64,000 nt of DNA from Acanthococcus lagerstroemiae (GCA_031841125.1 CM063114.1:9982001-10046000); one strand, 5' to 3'. Positions 30,831 to 41,470 are shown, numbered from the stretch's first letter. The notes: a model not told the origin generated them from the letters alone. Program-made: numbers and translations.

Positions 30831-30890
30831 AAGGCTTTTGTCCAACGCTGGGCGGTGTGTAGCAAGTTGAAAGATGATGGAGAAGGGTAG
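30831..30890 (+). mobile_element. LINE C-terminal scrap
   Basis: Twenty codons KAFVQRWAVCSKLKDDGEG-stop match the last residues of RTE-like LINE proteins (…EAFVQRWA…). No further upstream similarity. Confidence 0.5.
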
Positions 30891-31129
30891 CCGTACTGGT
30901 GGGGGTGCAAAGGTCGCGATCAAGTGTGAAAGGTTGAGCTCCAACCGTGCAAGGAAATAAATGTACCTAAATAGAATAAACTGAAAAACACACTAAAACT
31001 GTTCAAGGGAGGGGGGATGGTATAGAACGTGAAAATACGGTTTAAAAATCTTTACAACTTACGGAATTTTGAACTGGGTGACCATTTTTTAACTTCATCC
31101 CAATACCATTCGATTTTCTTCTTTCAGAA

Positions 31130-31920
31130 GCCGGACGCAGTTTGTAGGACTACGTGTAGTTCTTCAATATTCTTTTAAGAAGTCTTAAGATTCCACAAGA
31201 CTTATTAAAGACTCCTGAGAGCACTTTCCAATTTTACGCTCCAATACAGTTCAAATTTTTGAACTTCAAAACTCGTTTACTACATTAAGATTCTTTGAGA
31301 CATCATTCAAGCTGTGTAGCACGTATAATCAAGACTTTCTTCATTCTTCTATAATTCTCTTCCTCAGTAATATTAAATTCTCTTTTTCTAATTTGCTCTC
31401 CACCCGAGTCCTGGAATCCGCCTTTTCGAGCATCACTTCAGAAACGTCAGGGAGGCTGTTAGGACTGTCTTAGCCCCCTTCCCTTCTGGCGGAAAAACCG
31501 GCCTAGGTCGAAAATTCTGGCGAGTTGCTACGTGGGCTCGAACCCGGGACCTCCGGATTCTGAGACCAACGCGCTATCCACTCGGACAACTAGACCTCAA
31601 TGTTAAACTCCTATGATGAGCTAAGATTTTTTAATGCTTATTCGAAGATTCTCTAAGACTCTCCCAAACTTTTCTGAGGCGTTTAAAATTCTTCCAAACT
31701 CGTTTAAGACTCGCTGAGACTCTGATAAAGATGCGTTGTGACTCTGCGAAGCTTGATTTGGACGTTTAAAAACTTTTTTGGATTTTCATGATTCTTTAAG
31801 ACTCTTCAAGGTCCACTGAGGGGGGCTGTTGCACGCTTTTTCAAGACTTTCAGCCTTGTTTAAGATGTTTGGAATATTCAAATTCTTTCAAATTATTCAA
31901 GACTTCAAAATGAGTGCCGG
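31130..31920 (+). repeat. Degenerate AAGACTCTT/TTTAAGACT-type repeat
   Basis: Words such as aagactctt, gagactctg, taagattc and aagactttc recur without a fixed period through this stretch, giving a CTT/AAG-rich texture. Interrupted by the SINE at 31385-31599. The preceding 30891-31130 shows no gene. Confidence 0.5.
31385..31599 (-). mobile_element. tRNA-derived SINE, copy 3
   Basis: Minus strand from about 31599: TAGTTGTCCGAGTGGATAGC, GGTTCGAGCCC (perfect B box, about 31532-31542), CGGTTTTTCCGCCAGAAGGG, GGCTAAGACAGTCCTAACA, then GATTCCAGGACTCGGGTGG at the 3' end. Complete head and tail. The flanks atattaaattctct and atgttaaactcct may be a decayed target duplication. Confidence 0.9.
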
Positions 31921-34804
31921 ATTTTAGCAATGTGCCTCCTCGAGTGTATCATTGAAAATCACCTAAAATCGCCCTTTTTCCCCCATCCCTTGCACTATTT
32001 TGCCAGTCATGTAAATCCAACATCCTGAAAATGGGGAAGTGGTATAGGTGACGGAAATAATTGGCTGTCTACCAACTTTTGTCTTTTCTTTTTTCTATCT
32101 CCTGACATGCCTCGCAGGTTAAGTGGCCGTCTTTCGGTTGACTGACTTACCATTGTGCCTCTATCTACCTGAATCTTCAGATAACAGATTTTGATTTCAA
32201 GGTCACTTTTGATTTCAATGGGTTGAAGGCCTGATTCTCCGTATCTTCATGGAGAGCTGATTACCAAATTGCTACCCGCCAATTATTCGAATTCATTGTA
32301 TTATCTTACTTCATAAGACATTTTCAAAGGATTTCGCTGTGGAAGAGTAGTTGGCAGCATTGCCCTTCCCATGTATTCATGCTGGAGCTCAAAACTCATG
32401 TACCTACATTTTGGTATCTCAAGTACACTTTCAGTGCTCTAATGTTCTATGTTTTCTTGTGTTTCAGGTGAGTGTCAATTTCTTGATGATACCATGACTA
32501 AAAGATTCCAAAACTAACAATGTGAGTACCTAGCAATAAAAGTACTTTCCTGGGGTATTTCCAATAAAAATATTTCGCTTTGAAGGAGGCAATAGCCCTC
32601 TTTTCCCTCCCTATGTAATCGCGCCTGCCGTCTGTTCACAGACTATAAACTCGTAATTGAGTCTAAACACCGAATTGTCATAAAATACAATATACATATA
32701 ATTTCATAGGCTTAGCAGGCTGTCAAATTAAATGTGTGAGAATCAATAAATAGCAGTGGTTTGAAAAATCGACGCTAATGTGAAAATTGGTGGGTGTGGG
32801 AGAACTAGAGGATGGGGCTGAAAAGCGGAAATATCACTATGTAAACACTGGGTATCATGTCAGGACTTTGAAAGGTTTTTACCATCATTTAAAAATTAGG
32901 GAGACTCAAAAACCAAACGAACGTGACAAATACTACGCCTATTTTGCGTGCTAACATTTCCACTTGAGAGCTTCCTCCCCTTCTCTCCTTACAAGCTCCA
33001 GTGTGCAAGCTGTAGTGAAATCATTATCAACCTGCATTTATTGGAGTTCCAGACTAATGAAATGTTCCCAAATTGGGCCTGTTAGTTCTTCCACGTTTGA
33101 GCCCTCATCCCTACTTATCCTACATGCTGCAATGTTCTCATCAAGAGAAAATCATTTGCATAAATGGCTCAGCAACTTTCTAGACCGCTGACATAATAAC
33201 CATATCGGCCATATCGACAGTTCTACTTTTCAGCCCCCTCCAAGAAGTCCTCTCAGATTTCCCAATTTTCACAATCATCATTTAAAATAAGTTCACCGAC
33301 ATTTCCAATCACTGAAATGGTACCCGTATCATACTTATTGATTCTTCCGCTTTTCATTATCCCCTCTCCCTCTCGATGTCTCAACAATTTTCCGAAATTG
33401 ATTTGACGGCCTTTCAACCCTATAAAACGATATCTGCATTATATTTTATGGTATTTTCGACTCCCACCTCTATCTAGTTGCCACAGTTTTCTACTCAGAG
33501 TTGAACCTACCTCAAATCTAAATTCAGTGACCCTGGATAGTGGAGACTCCTCTAGATTAAAGCTTGATTCGGTTACGCATGTTGATGACAGCTGTGAAAA
33601 TTCCTAACTTTAGTCCTTTCTGAAACACTACGTTCAAATTCTGGTTTTGCAGAATCAGGAGAAGATGGAAAATACAGAGGGATTGATTGAGGGGGAGGTG
33701 AAGAGATGACTCGCGGGTAATTAGCAACCTCTCTGCTCGCTGAACTTTGTGACATTGAAAAAATGCCAATAGTATAAATAGCATAACGATTTTGCTGATA
33801 CGGCAGCTGTCAAGGCCTGGTAGCGTGAAGGGTCATTTTGAACGGGTTGTGGGGTGGTTACGAAAAAATTTTAAAATACGTTTCCCAGATGGAATTCAAC
33901 GAGGAGCATTGTTTGCTTCAAACATTATGGGTATTCGTTTGAGCCAGTGTTGATCGACTTACCAAAAATTCAATTTTATAGACCTGTTAAGCCCTTCGCG
34001 GGTAAGCTCCACTCGGATTCTTAAGGACTTGGATATGTTGATCAGCATGCTCAACTGACCAGCTGGGCCAAAATACAGATTTTCTGGAATTTTTGCGTTC
34101 ATTTTTCTCAGTTTTACTGAACTAGTATAGGGAAATAATGAAAAAATTAATTATAAAAATTTTTTAAAAAGTCCTTGAATTTAGTATCCATTCTTTAGCC
34201 AAATTTAAAAAACTAGTCGTTGCAGTACAGTTTGATCTTTAACTCTTGTGTCAGTTTAAAGAGTTAAAATTTGTTGAAATTTCTGTACTATTTTACTGGC
34301 ATTTGTGCTCCAGATTTCAATAGATCCCCTAGTAAAGTGAATTTTAATCATCTAGAATCTGAATATTGACCATTGTGAATTCCAGCAATCTCTCTTTAAA
34401 ATACTCTCGCAGGCCTGATTGGAGCTGTGTAAGTTCTCTGGAAAGGGTAATTGCCCTCATTGCCTCTTCCGTGTGTACGAGCCTGAAATGAATTTTGAAA
34501 TCGATCAGCAGATTTGATAACAGAGGTTTCAGAATGTATAACATCACCGAAAATAAATAAGAAATCATTCGTGAATCTCTTCGTGCAATAAAAACTTTTC
34601 TGCCATTTCCTCCCTAAAGAAATAACGGCTCCGAGGTACCTAAATTTTACTCCCAGTTTTTCGAGTGATTTTTGCGTCTTAATAGTTCCATGATTGAAAT
34701 TGTTTCAAGACCCCCGAAATCGAATTACTGAATCTGCACGTTATGGTTTAGCACCCTTTCCTTCATTTTTCAGATGAGAGGGGATGATCATAATTTTCTG
34801 TTTT
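31921..34804. other. Unassigned non-coding stretch
   Basis: About 2.9 kb without a recognisable gene, RNA or strong repeat. Short plus- and minus-strand frames (32964-33191, 33557-33784) show no motif. Confidence 0.5.
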
Positions 34805-35010
34805 AGGGTGTGCCAGTGCACTTTTTTGTTTCTGTTATCCATAGCGCTTCCGGCTGTTACACCCATCTTCAGTGGAGTTCCCTTCCATTTCTTTTTGTTA
34901 GTCCTGTATTTATAGCAAAGTGTAGTACCGTATGGTAAACCTATTGATGCGTGTTCCTATTGGTTGTCTGTGGTTGTTTAGTCTGCCCAATCAGGAAGTG
35001 TTATGTTATT
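34805..35010 (-). repeat. Penelope terminal repeat, downstream copy
   Basis: Begins AGGGTGTGCCAGTGCACTTT and ends gttatgttatt. It aligns by eye with 38142-38344 over its whole length, including GTGTAGTACCGTATGGTAAA and GTTCCTATTGGTT. Confidence 0.9.
34843..34873 (-). ncRNA. Hammerhead-ribozyme-like core in the Penelope terminal repeat, copy 1
   Basis: Minus strand CACTGAAGATGG...GTAACAGCCGGAAGCGC. CTGAAGA fits the hammerhead CUGANGA box, GG...CC can form stem II, and GGAAG stands where GAAA is expected. Penelope-like terminal repeats are known to carry hammerhead motifs. This copy has a damaged GAAA box, and folding was not computed. Confidence 0.45.
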
Positions 35011-35211
35011 AATTTGAATAGGTTCCCGCTTTGGAAGTTGGTTGCTGTGTTTATTAGGTTGTTTTACTTTGTTTTTGCCAATATTATCTCTAGTTGTTCT
35101 TTTAATTTTCTTTTCCTTGTATTGTTTTCTATGTGTAGGATTTTGTGTTTTTCTGTCAATCTGCGGTTGTTGTGTCCCTGGTCGTTGCAGTGCTTTTCAA
35201 GAAGTGATTTG

Positions 35212-35409
35212 TCATATTTTAGCTTCTAATTTTTCTTGTTCTTTCATTCTAGTTATGAATTTTCTGTCTTTTACTCCTGTGTATGTCATGTCGCAGTGTT
35301 CGCAGTCCAGTCTGTATACTCCGTTGCTGATGTTCATGTCCTTTGTTTCTGTTTTTTCATTGCTTATTTGTTTGATCAGGGGTGGCCTGTTCCTAATTCC
35401 GAGTTTCAT
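35212..35409 (-). pseudogene. Penelope GIY-YIG endonuclease domain fragment
   Basis: GIY-YIG nucleases cut the target for insertion. The minus-strand frame reads NGVYRLDCEHCDMTYTGVKDRKFITR: GVY and the TYTG (YIG-equivalent) pair, the two Cys of LDCEHC, and an Arg in the following helix are all typical of the Penelope version. The first catalytic Tyr is kept. YIG is altered to YTG, and GQTGR-type residues are changed to GVKDR. The frame starts and stops within the domain, so it is a fragment. It lies between RT and the downstream terminal repeat, as expected. Confidence 0.85.
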
Positions 35410-35455
35410 GTTCTATTGGTTGAAGATTTTCTGTGTTTTGTATGAGTGTGTCCCT

Positions 35456-35681
35456 GCAGTGATGTAGCCAGAATTGTTGGTATGAAAGGGAGAGGGGGTC
35501 ATTTCAAACGAAAAAATATTCACTAATAGCATGATATTGAGGGGGGGGGGGTTGAACAAAATATTTCTCTTTACAATATTACAGGTGTAATACTTACTAT
35601 TACCAGAATAAATTATACTTTTTTTACATTTTTGGCCAATGCCGGGGAGAGGGGGGTCAGACCCTCAAACCCCACACTCCT
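35456..35681. mobile_element. hAT-like MITE with 8-bp target duplication GTGTCCCT
   Basis: 226 bp, flanked by identical GTGTCCCT at 35448-35455 and 35682-35689. The ends are GCAGTGATG and, reverse complemented, AGGAGTGTG. It contains an 11-G run (35541-35551) and no coding potential. It interrupts the Penelope coding strand. Confidence 0.78.
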
Positions 35682-36723
35682 GTGTCCCTATGAATGGTAT
35701 GCCTCCGCCTGCGTATTTATCTGTTTTTGTGGTTGTTCAGTGTCTGTACTTTTTTCTTGTATTAATTTGTTAATTATTCTGTCTACTGTTCGCGGTTGGT
35801 ATTTGTTGTTAATGGCTATTTTGTTTGATTTTGTTGATTTTTGTTGTTCTGTGGTCGTTGTCGTTTAATATGTTGATTGCTCGGTGGTAGTAGTTGTGTA
35901 GTGTTACCATTTTATGTTTTTGATGGTGGGCTGAGTCATTGGGTGTTATTGGTGGGTTTTCTGTAAATTTTGCATTCTTTCTTGTTATCTTTTATTTGTA
36001 TTGTGTTAGGTCGAGGTAGTTTATGGTCTTCTTGCCCTTTTCCATTTGAACTCTATGTTGTTGTCTCCGTGAGGAATTAGTCCAGTTGTCTGTCTGTTCC
36101 TGTCCAGATGATTAATATGTCGTCTGCACTCTACATGTCTTGTCCGTATCCTTATGTTTTCCTTGGGCTTGCTGTTGTTGAGTAGGTCATTTTCAAAGTT
36201 GTTCATATGTACAAATATTTCGGCTAGAATGGGTGACAGTGGTGACCCTATTGCTAGACCTTCTGTTTGTTCGTAATATTTTTTGTTAAACTGCCAGTAG
36301 TTTTGATTTATAATTTATTTTGTGATGTTAGCGTATTGCAGTTCCTCCTGTGTTATTTTTGTAGTTGTTGTTCGTCAGTATTGTATTAGTTCTGGTTTTG
36401 GTATGTTCCCAGATACATGTTTTTTTTATGTCCAGTGATACTAGTTTGTCGTTGTTGTTTAATGTTATTTATCAAGTTAGTTTTTTTAGTTGTATTGTGT
36501 TTTCAATGCTGCGATCTGTTCTGAAATTATAGTGTTCTTTCATGAACTTTTGGCTTTTGTTTTTGTTATAGTCTGTAGCTTGGTGATTGTATGCTGTTAT
36601 TGATTAGTGGTCTTATTGGTCTGTCTTGTTTTGGGAGTTTATGAGTCCTTTTAATTGTGGTGCCCTGGGGTTCATTCTCCCAGTTTCTTATTGCTTATGT
36701 TGTTGTTTTTCATCAAGTTCTTT

Positions 36724-37160
36724 TGTTTAGCTTGGTATATGTTGGTCGGGTCCGAGTTTAGTGGTTTGTAATTGTTTTTTGTATGAGCTTTACCAGTGGC
36801 GGATCTGTGTGTGTGTGTGGGGGGGGGGGGTCGTCAGACACCCCTTTTCGGGCCGAAGAAGGGAAAAAACCGCTTGAGTTTTGAGTTTTTCTCCTGTTTT
36901 TGAATATCTGCAGCCCTACAGTCTACAATATTCATTTTCAAACGATTTAATCACGTTATGAAACTTGTCTTCAGAAACTATTTGAAATGACATCCATCTC
37001 GGTTTTTTAGGGGGCGGAGGTGAACAAAGTTTTATTTTCAAAACATCCTCCTTGGAAAATTTCTAGATCCGCCACTGAGCTTCAGTAGTTTAGCTTGATA
37101 TTTGTTGGTCGGGTCCGAGTTTAGTGGTTCGTAATTGTTGTTTTTTATGTAAGCTTCAAC
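36724..37160 (-). repeat. ~70-bp duplication on either side of a MITE
   Basis: 36724-36793 and 37087-37160 share GTTGGTCGGGTCCGAGTTTA and GTGGTT.GTAATTGTT, in direct orientation, with a few differences. The MITE at 36794-37077 lies precisely between them. Confidence 0.85.
36794..37077. mobile_element. hAT-like MITE with 13-bp TIR CAGTGGCGGATCT
   Basis: 284 bp with perfect 13-bp inverted ends CAGTGGCGGATCT / AGATCCGCCACTG. The flanking octamers agctttac and agcttcag match at 6 of 8 positions, consistent with a decayed hAT duplication. A GT run followed by 12 G lies at 36807-36830. Confidence 0.85.
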
Positions 37161-37773
37161 TTTCTTTATTCGTCTTTGTTTAATACCACTGTGGTGTTGC
37201 CTTTGTCTGCTTTGGTGAGAATTAGGTTGTTTTATTTTCTGTTTGAATTAAAGGGTTGTCTTTTGTACGTTTTTCTTGTGTTTTTTTTCTTCTTTATGTT
37301 CAGCCGTATGTTTCTTATTTGTGCTCTCGCTTCGTTTCTGAGGTTTGGTTCTATGGTCTGGATGATCTGTATTACAGTCTACTGTTAATTCTTCTAGTGT
37401 TCTATCTCTCATATGTTCTGTTGTGTCGTATTTGTACCCTTTGTCCAGGAGATTGTTTTCGTCTTGTGTGAAGTTTACAGTCATCTTTACTGTCCTTGGG
37501 GCGATCTCTTTCTCTATGTATTCTTTCCCTTCTTAGTATATGTGTTGTCCTATCTGTTGGTGTTCTAGTGTCTGGTTTAGTATGGAGTGTTGGTTGTATA
37601 GTTCTATGTTCAGTCTGCTTTTTTTTTTTTTTTTTTTTTGTGGTTCGTGTATTTCATTTTTAATTCTAAAAGTCCCTCTGCTTGTTTCTTAGTGTTGCGA
37701 GTCGCTTAGCTATCTGTCTTCATGTGTATAGTTGCGTACCTTGGTACTATATTGTTTCTTAAGCATTCGTTGT

Positions 37774-37995
37774 GGAAAGAGGCCTGGTTGGCCGAGTGGA
37801 TAGCGCGCTGGTCTCGGAATCCGGATGTCCCGGGTTTGAGCCCATGTAGCAACTCGCTACATTTCGACCCAGGCCGATTTTTCGGCAAGACGAGAAGAAG
37901 GCTAAGACAGCCCTGACAGCCTCCCCGACGTCTCTGAAGTAATACTCGAAAGGGCGGATTCCAGGGCTCGGGTTGAGAGTAAAATTAGAAAAGAG
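37774..37995 (+). mobile_element. tRNA-derived SINE, copy 1, with perfect 9-bp target duplication
   Basis: Flanked by identical ATTCGTTGT at 37765-37773 and 37996-38004. A box TGGCCGAGTGG at 37789-37799, B box GGTTTGAGCCC at 37833-37843, then the SINE body shared with copies at 21676, 28850 and 31385, and an A-rich end (taaaattagaaaagag). Transcription would be by RNA polymerase III and mobilisation by a LINE. The perfect duplication suggests the youngest insertion in the Penelope element. Confidence 0.93.
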
Positions 37996-38180
37996 ATTCG
38001 TTGTTGAACCATATTTTGGTCATTATTGTCTTTGTTAGTTGGATTTTTGCTTTTAGGTGTACATGAATTTTCTACACCTGGCGAGGTGTGAGCTCAGTGT
38101 CTATGTTGGAGTGTGAGTGAACTTGATAATATTCTGTTTTCAGGGTGTGCCAGTTCACTTTTTCGTTTCTGTTGGCCATA

Positions 38181-38210
38181 GCGCGTTCAGCTGTTACACC
38201 ATCTTCGATG
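38181..38210 (-). ncRNA. Hammerhead-like core relic, copy 2
   Basis: Equivalent segment of the upstream terminal repeat. The CTGANGA box is mutated (ATCGAAGATGG) and the GAAA box reads GAAC. Structural relic only. Confidence 0.35.
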
Positions 38211-38371
38211 AAGTTCCATACTGTCTCTTTTTATTGGTCCTGTATTTATAGCAATGTGTAGTACCGTATGGTAAACCGATTGGTGTGTGTTCCTATTGGT
38301 TATCTATGGTTGTGTAGTTTGCCCAATCAGGAGTGTTATGTTATTTATAGGAAATGGTAGAGGGAACTCCA

Positions 38372-38398
38372 CTGAAGTTGGCGTAACAACCGAAAGCG
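38372..38398 (+). ncRNA. Hammerhead-like core, copy 3 (inverted)
   Basis: Plus strand CTGAAGTTGGCGTAACAACC then GAAAGCG. The GAAA box is intact and GTTG/CAAC can pair as stem II; the last A of CTGANGA is T. A composite of the three copies would satisfy both boxes, but no single copy does. Confidence 0.45.
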
Positions 38399-38737
38399 TT
38401 GTGGACAACAGAAACAAAAAGGGAACTGGCACACCCTAAAAATATAATATTAGTAAGTTCACTCACACTCCAACACGGACACTATGATCATAATCGTTTC
38501 GTCATACCTTCCGTAGCCTTGCCAGTGTATTTCGGGTACGGAGGTAAGTGAAATCTCAGAACGTAGCTACCAAAAATAAAACATGAAAAATTGTTTATTT
38601 CCGTGGTAATATTTCTCGAAAGAATACCCCGTAGATAATTTCCATTAACAGATGACAATTTTCGCTTATGATTAACTTACTCGTTTCCGCAGATTCTCAG
38701 TCTGAAAATCTTAATTCGGAAACATAAAAAGGTACTT

Positions 38738-39136
38738 TCACAGAGATCTCATCGCGTTCGTATCTTCGACTCGGAACAGTTTCAAATCCGGCCACGTAAA
38801 ATGGTGGCAGGTGAACTCGTTCTCAAGTTTGATTCCCCCGCTGTCTTTAAACGTTTCTAGCTCGACCCGCTGCATCAATATATACAGTAATAATTTACAA
38901 ACTAAATTTAAAACAATAAATACTATTAAGGTGATTATGACGCAGTGGAGAGCCGCATCCATCGGTATATTGTGGATACCCCGAGCCAGCGCCGAGTCTT
39001 TGTCCTCAGATTTTCTTTTAAGCACTTTGGAAAGCGGCTGCGGTTTGAATCCCAGCGACGAGAAGAAAGGATCGTTCGTTATGGTGTAAACCGAAGCGAC
39101 GATGTCCTCGAATTCGCTCGTCGGGTTGTCGTCCAT
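38738..39136 (-). CDS. Hypothetical single-pass membrane protein, or one exon of one
   Basis: The only host-like coding candidate. From ATG at 39136 to TGA at 38738, 132 residues: MDDNPTSEFEDIVASVYTIT, a soluble N-terminus with a basic patch (KVLKRKSEDKD), one hydrophobic segment at about residues 63-86 (AALHCVIITLIVFIVLNLV, then CKLLLYILM), then a soluble tail. Just upstream on the coding strand is ttttctgttgtttgttcgcag, a good splice acceptor, then cttaaag and the ATG. This suggests a 5'-UTR intron. A GTGAAAGT close to the stop could be a donor, in which case the protein continues. No homologue recognised. Codon use is unlike the surrounding AT-rich frames. Expression is unproven. Confidence 0.55.
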   Translation of the reverse strand: MDDNPTSEFEDIVASVYTITNDPFFSSLGFKPQPLSKVLKRKSEDKDSALARGIHNIPMDAALHCVIITLIVFIVLNLVCKLLLYILMQRVELETFKDSGGIKLENEFTCHHFTWPDLKLFRVEDTNAMRSL

Positions 39137-39172
39137 CTTTAAGCTGCGAACAAACAACAGAAAACTAAACAA

Positions 39173-41053
39173 TGTTTGGTAAGAGGCTGTTAATATAATA
39201 GGCCTTAATTGCGAACACAGCGCGAGGTCGTTGAATTATCGGCTAACTCGAGCGGGAATAACGAAAACCAACCCTTGTTGTTGTATCAGGGTACGTAAGA
39301 TGGATTATTGCGTATGTGGAGCCGAGGACACAAACTACAGATGTGGGTAGAATGTACCAAAAAGCTTAAGAAGCCAGACACATGCGATTCTACATGGTCA
39401 GGGCATCTTTTAATTTTGAAATTCTTGAAATTTGACCCATTACCCTCTGAAGTTTTCCTGTATCTTATGAGAGTAACGTCACCAAATTTGCAACCCTCCG
39501 AGGGCATCAAAATTTAACACTGTTTTTACATCTGATGGTGATAAGGTTATCAGTCTAGCTTTATCCATCTGAAATTTTATTTCAGGTTCGTTTGTATATT
39601 TTGTAAAATAATTTTAATTTTGAATATTGTAAAAAAGAATTAATTTTTTGATTTTTGTTTTGTATTACGTATTAGGTTTTTTATTTAAAAAAATTACATC
39701 CCGATTTTTAGATGGATTGTCAAAAAAAAATTAATTCATTTTCTTAAAATTCCCAAGGTTTTCTAAACATTTAGCATTTCATTTCATTGCTAACTTATTA
39801 AAATTTCGATTAATTATCCTGAATATATTCGAAAAGTATGTAATTAAAGATACAACTTGGCTTCTCCAAATTTGAAGCGGCCCAGGAACGTTTACAGCAA
39901 TACGTGAGGTAAATCAAAAATAAGGGGTCATTATCTTCATTTTGATGTGGGAACATTTGACCAATTATTACGCAATTTCAGGCAACAGTATGTGCTGAGG
40001 AAGTTCTTTGCATTTTACTCTAAAGTTGAAAATATGCAGACGTAGGCATTTGATTCTATATGCCTCATATACTCCAATTTTTGAGCCTGTCTCGGCAACG
40101 GAATTCCGCCGCCAAATTTGGTTGTCAAAGTTGGAATTAGCGTAAAAAATTAAGTGGAAATGAATCGTCTGTTCGATTTTTGATATCCATGTTACATTTT
40201 ATCTCATTTTAGTCCCTCTCCCCGATACCATAATTTTGAATTTATAACCAAATCGATATTGAAATTGAATTTTGTGACCTTGAAACTTTCCCAACCCCAG
40301 TATCCTGATTCCATACTAGCCCGGCTGAAAGTTATAATTGTAAAAGAAACTTATTTCTCCTGAGAACCCAAAAACTACTTTTAAATGGTGGCATCTGTAG
40401 CGGGGAGAAGTGTAATTCCAGGGATAGGTAGATGCGGGTGTATAGAATCGGTTCTGGTGGTGATTTGCATCGTTTTTAGTCGCTCAAACAGGTGAGACTG
40501 AGAAAATGTCAAAAAAACTGCGTTTTCTCCCGTAAGGCCTGTGTTAATATACGGGGGAAAGAGATCCTTTTCAACCCGCTCTCTTTGAGACATTTTGGGA
40601 ACAGTACTGTAAAAACTGTGAAGGACCTTGTCAGTTGAAAATCGAGATAGAGGAACATATCAGTAGCGTAACTGCTCATTCCTTTGGGGGGGGGGGGGAT
40701 TGAAATCATAGAATAAAAAGTAGGTATATTTTTTCACCAAATTGAAAAAAAGAAACAAACTGGTTAAGTAAAAAGAATCATTCAGATAAGCAAAAAAAAA
40801 AATTCGAATGGTCGACTTTGAGATCACAAATACTTTCCGAAAAAAATTTTGCCTGCTTTTAGAGGGTTCTGGGGGTGTCCCCAAATCCCCCCCCCCTCCC
40901 GTATTTATGCCATTGGGAACATTTATTGTTGGAAAATATTTTTCGTATTTGCTATTTATTTATTTTCTCGAGTAAACAATTTGTTTTTTTCTTAATAATT
41001 GTGCGATATGAAGTGAGCCACTATCTACTCCGCCCACCTACGGGCGTGGGCAT
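39173..41053. other. Unassigned non-coding stretch
   Basis: No gene. 39530-39560 on the minus strand (actgataaccttatcaccatc) resembles the LINE 3' tail seen at 14066-14099. A 13-G run lies at 40686-40698 in a segment that looks like a small repeat (gtagcgtaactgctc...). Confidence 0.5.
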
Positions 41054-41470
41054 CTACCACCTTTTGTACGTGATTCTATCCAGGGCATTAGTAAAGCAGT
41101 GAGGGCCCACATATTGTACAGTTTCGTCAACCCATTTGGTTGTCGGTCTACCGCGCTTCCTCTTTTTGTCGAGTGGGATCCAGGCTGTTGCTACTTGATT
41201 CCATTTGTTTAGATCCCCCCCCCTTGCCATATGTCCCACGTAAATGAACCTAAGCCTTTTAATAGTATGACCTCTTCCGTAAAATTTGGGGATCCAACCC
41301 CTCCCCCTGATGTTCAGAATGCTCCATAATACGGCGTATTGTGCTCTCCTCAGCTGCAACACATGTTTCTTACTAACCCTACCCGACGATATGCTAGAGA
41401 TGGTAGTTTCCGGGTTGCGAATGGCGAGGGGCGGTGTCTGGGGAGCCAATTGGGCATGCGTGCATCGCCT
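41054..41470 (-). mobile_element. RTE-like LINE C-terminal fragment
   Basis: Minus-strand frame: LQLRRAQYAVLWSILNIRGR, then HTIKRLRFIYVGHMARGGD, KKRKRGRPTTKWVDETV and TNALDRITYKRW-stop. This is the C-terminal tail after the RT thumb of RTE-like LINEs (…RAM…ILGI…, KLKWxWAGHxAR, KRxxGRPxxRWxDD). The frame is open through this part; the RT is absent upstream. Dead 5'-truncated copy. Confidence 0.85.

Larger units (their letters stand above)
35720..37490 (-). pseudogene. Penelope reverse transcriptase, multiply broken
   Basis: Minus-strand blocks in the expected order: LTKADKGNTTVVLN (37225-37181), PLSPILAEIFVHMNNFEND (about 36240-36180), ADDILIIWTGTDRQLD (36128-36080, in a different frame from its neighbours), and a region with KINYLDL-like and CKIYRKPTN-like residues around 36020-35940. 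The catalytic pair is present as ADD. The frame 37484-37248 upstream is the basic N-terminal region. Multiple frameshifts and the MITE at 36794-37077 disrupt it. The plus-strand frames in this region are antisense shadows rich in Phe, Leu and Cys. Confidence 0.85.
34805..38482 (-). mobile_element. Penelope-like element with terminal repeats, nested insertions
   Basis: Penelope-like elements encode an RT and a GIY-YIG endonuclease and are bounded by LTR-like repeats. On the minus strand the order from 38.1 to 34.8 kb is terminal repeat, N-terminal region, RT, GIY-YIG domain, terminal repeat, the expected order. Direct repeats of about 205 bp lie at 34805-35010 and 38142-38344. An additional inverted copy of their first 85-120 bases follows at 38363-38482. 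Two hAT-like MITEs (35456-35681, 36794-37077) and a SINE (37774-37995) are inserted. Frameshifts and stops throughout mean no intact protein. Confidence 0.9.
38097..38482. repeat. Inverted pair of Penelope terminal repeats with extended flanks
   Basis: 38097-38217 and 38363-38482 are inverted repeats over about 120 bp. They include the terminal-repeat start and some 40 bp outside it (TTGGAGTGTGAGTGAACTT on one side, AAGTTCACTCACACTCCAA on the other). The second direct terminal repeat (38142-38344) lies in this structure. Confidence 0.85.

Noticed and set aside
34951..35467. Long plus-strand frames rich in Phe, Leu, Cys and Val
   Set aside because: They are antisense to the Penelope-like GIY-YIG/RT coding strand; the hydrophobic composition comes from reading Lys/Asn-rich codons backwards.
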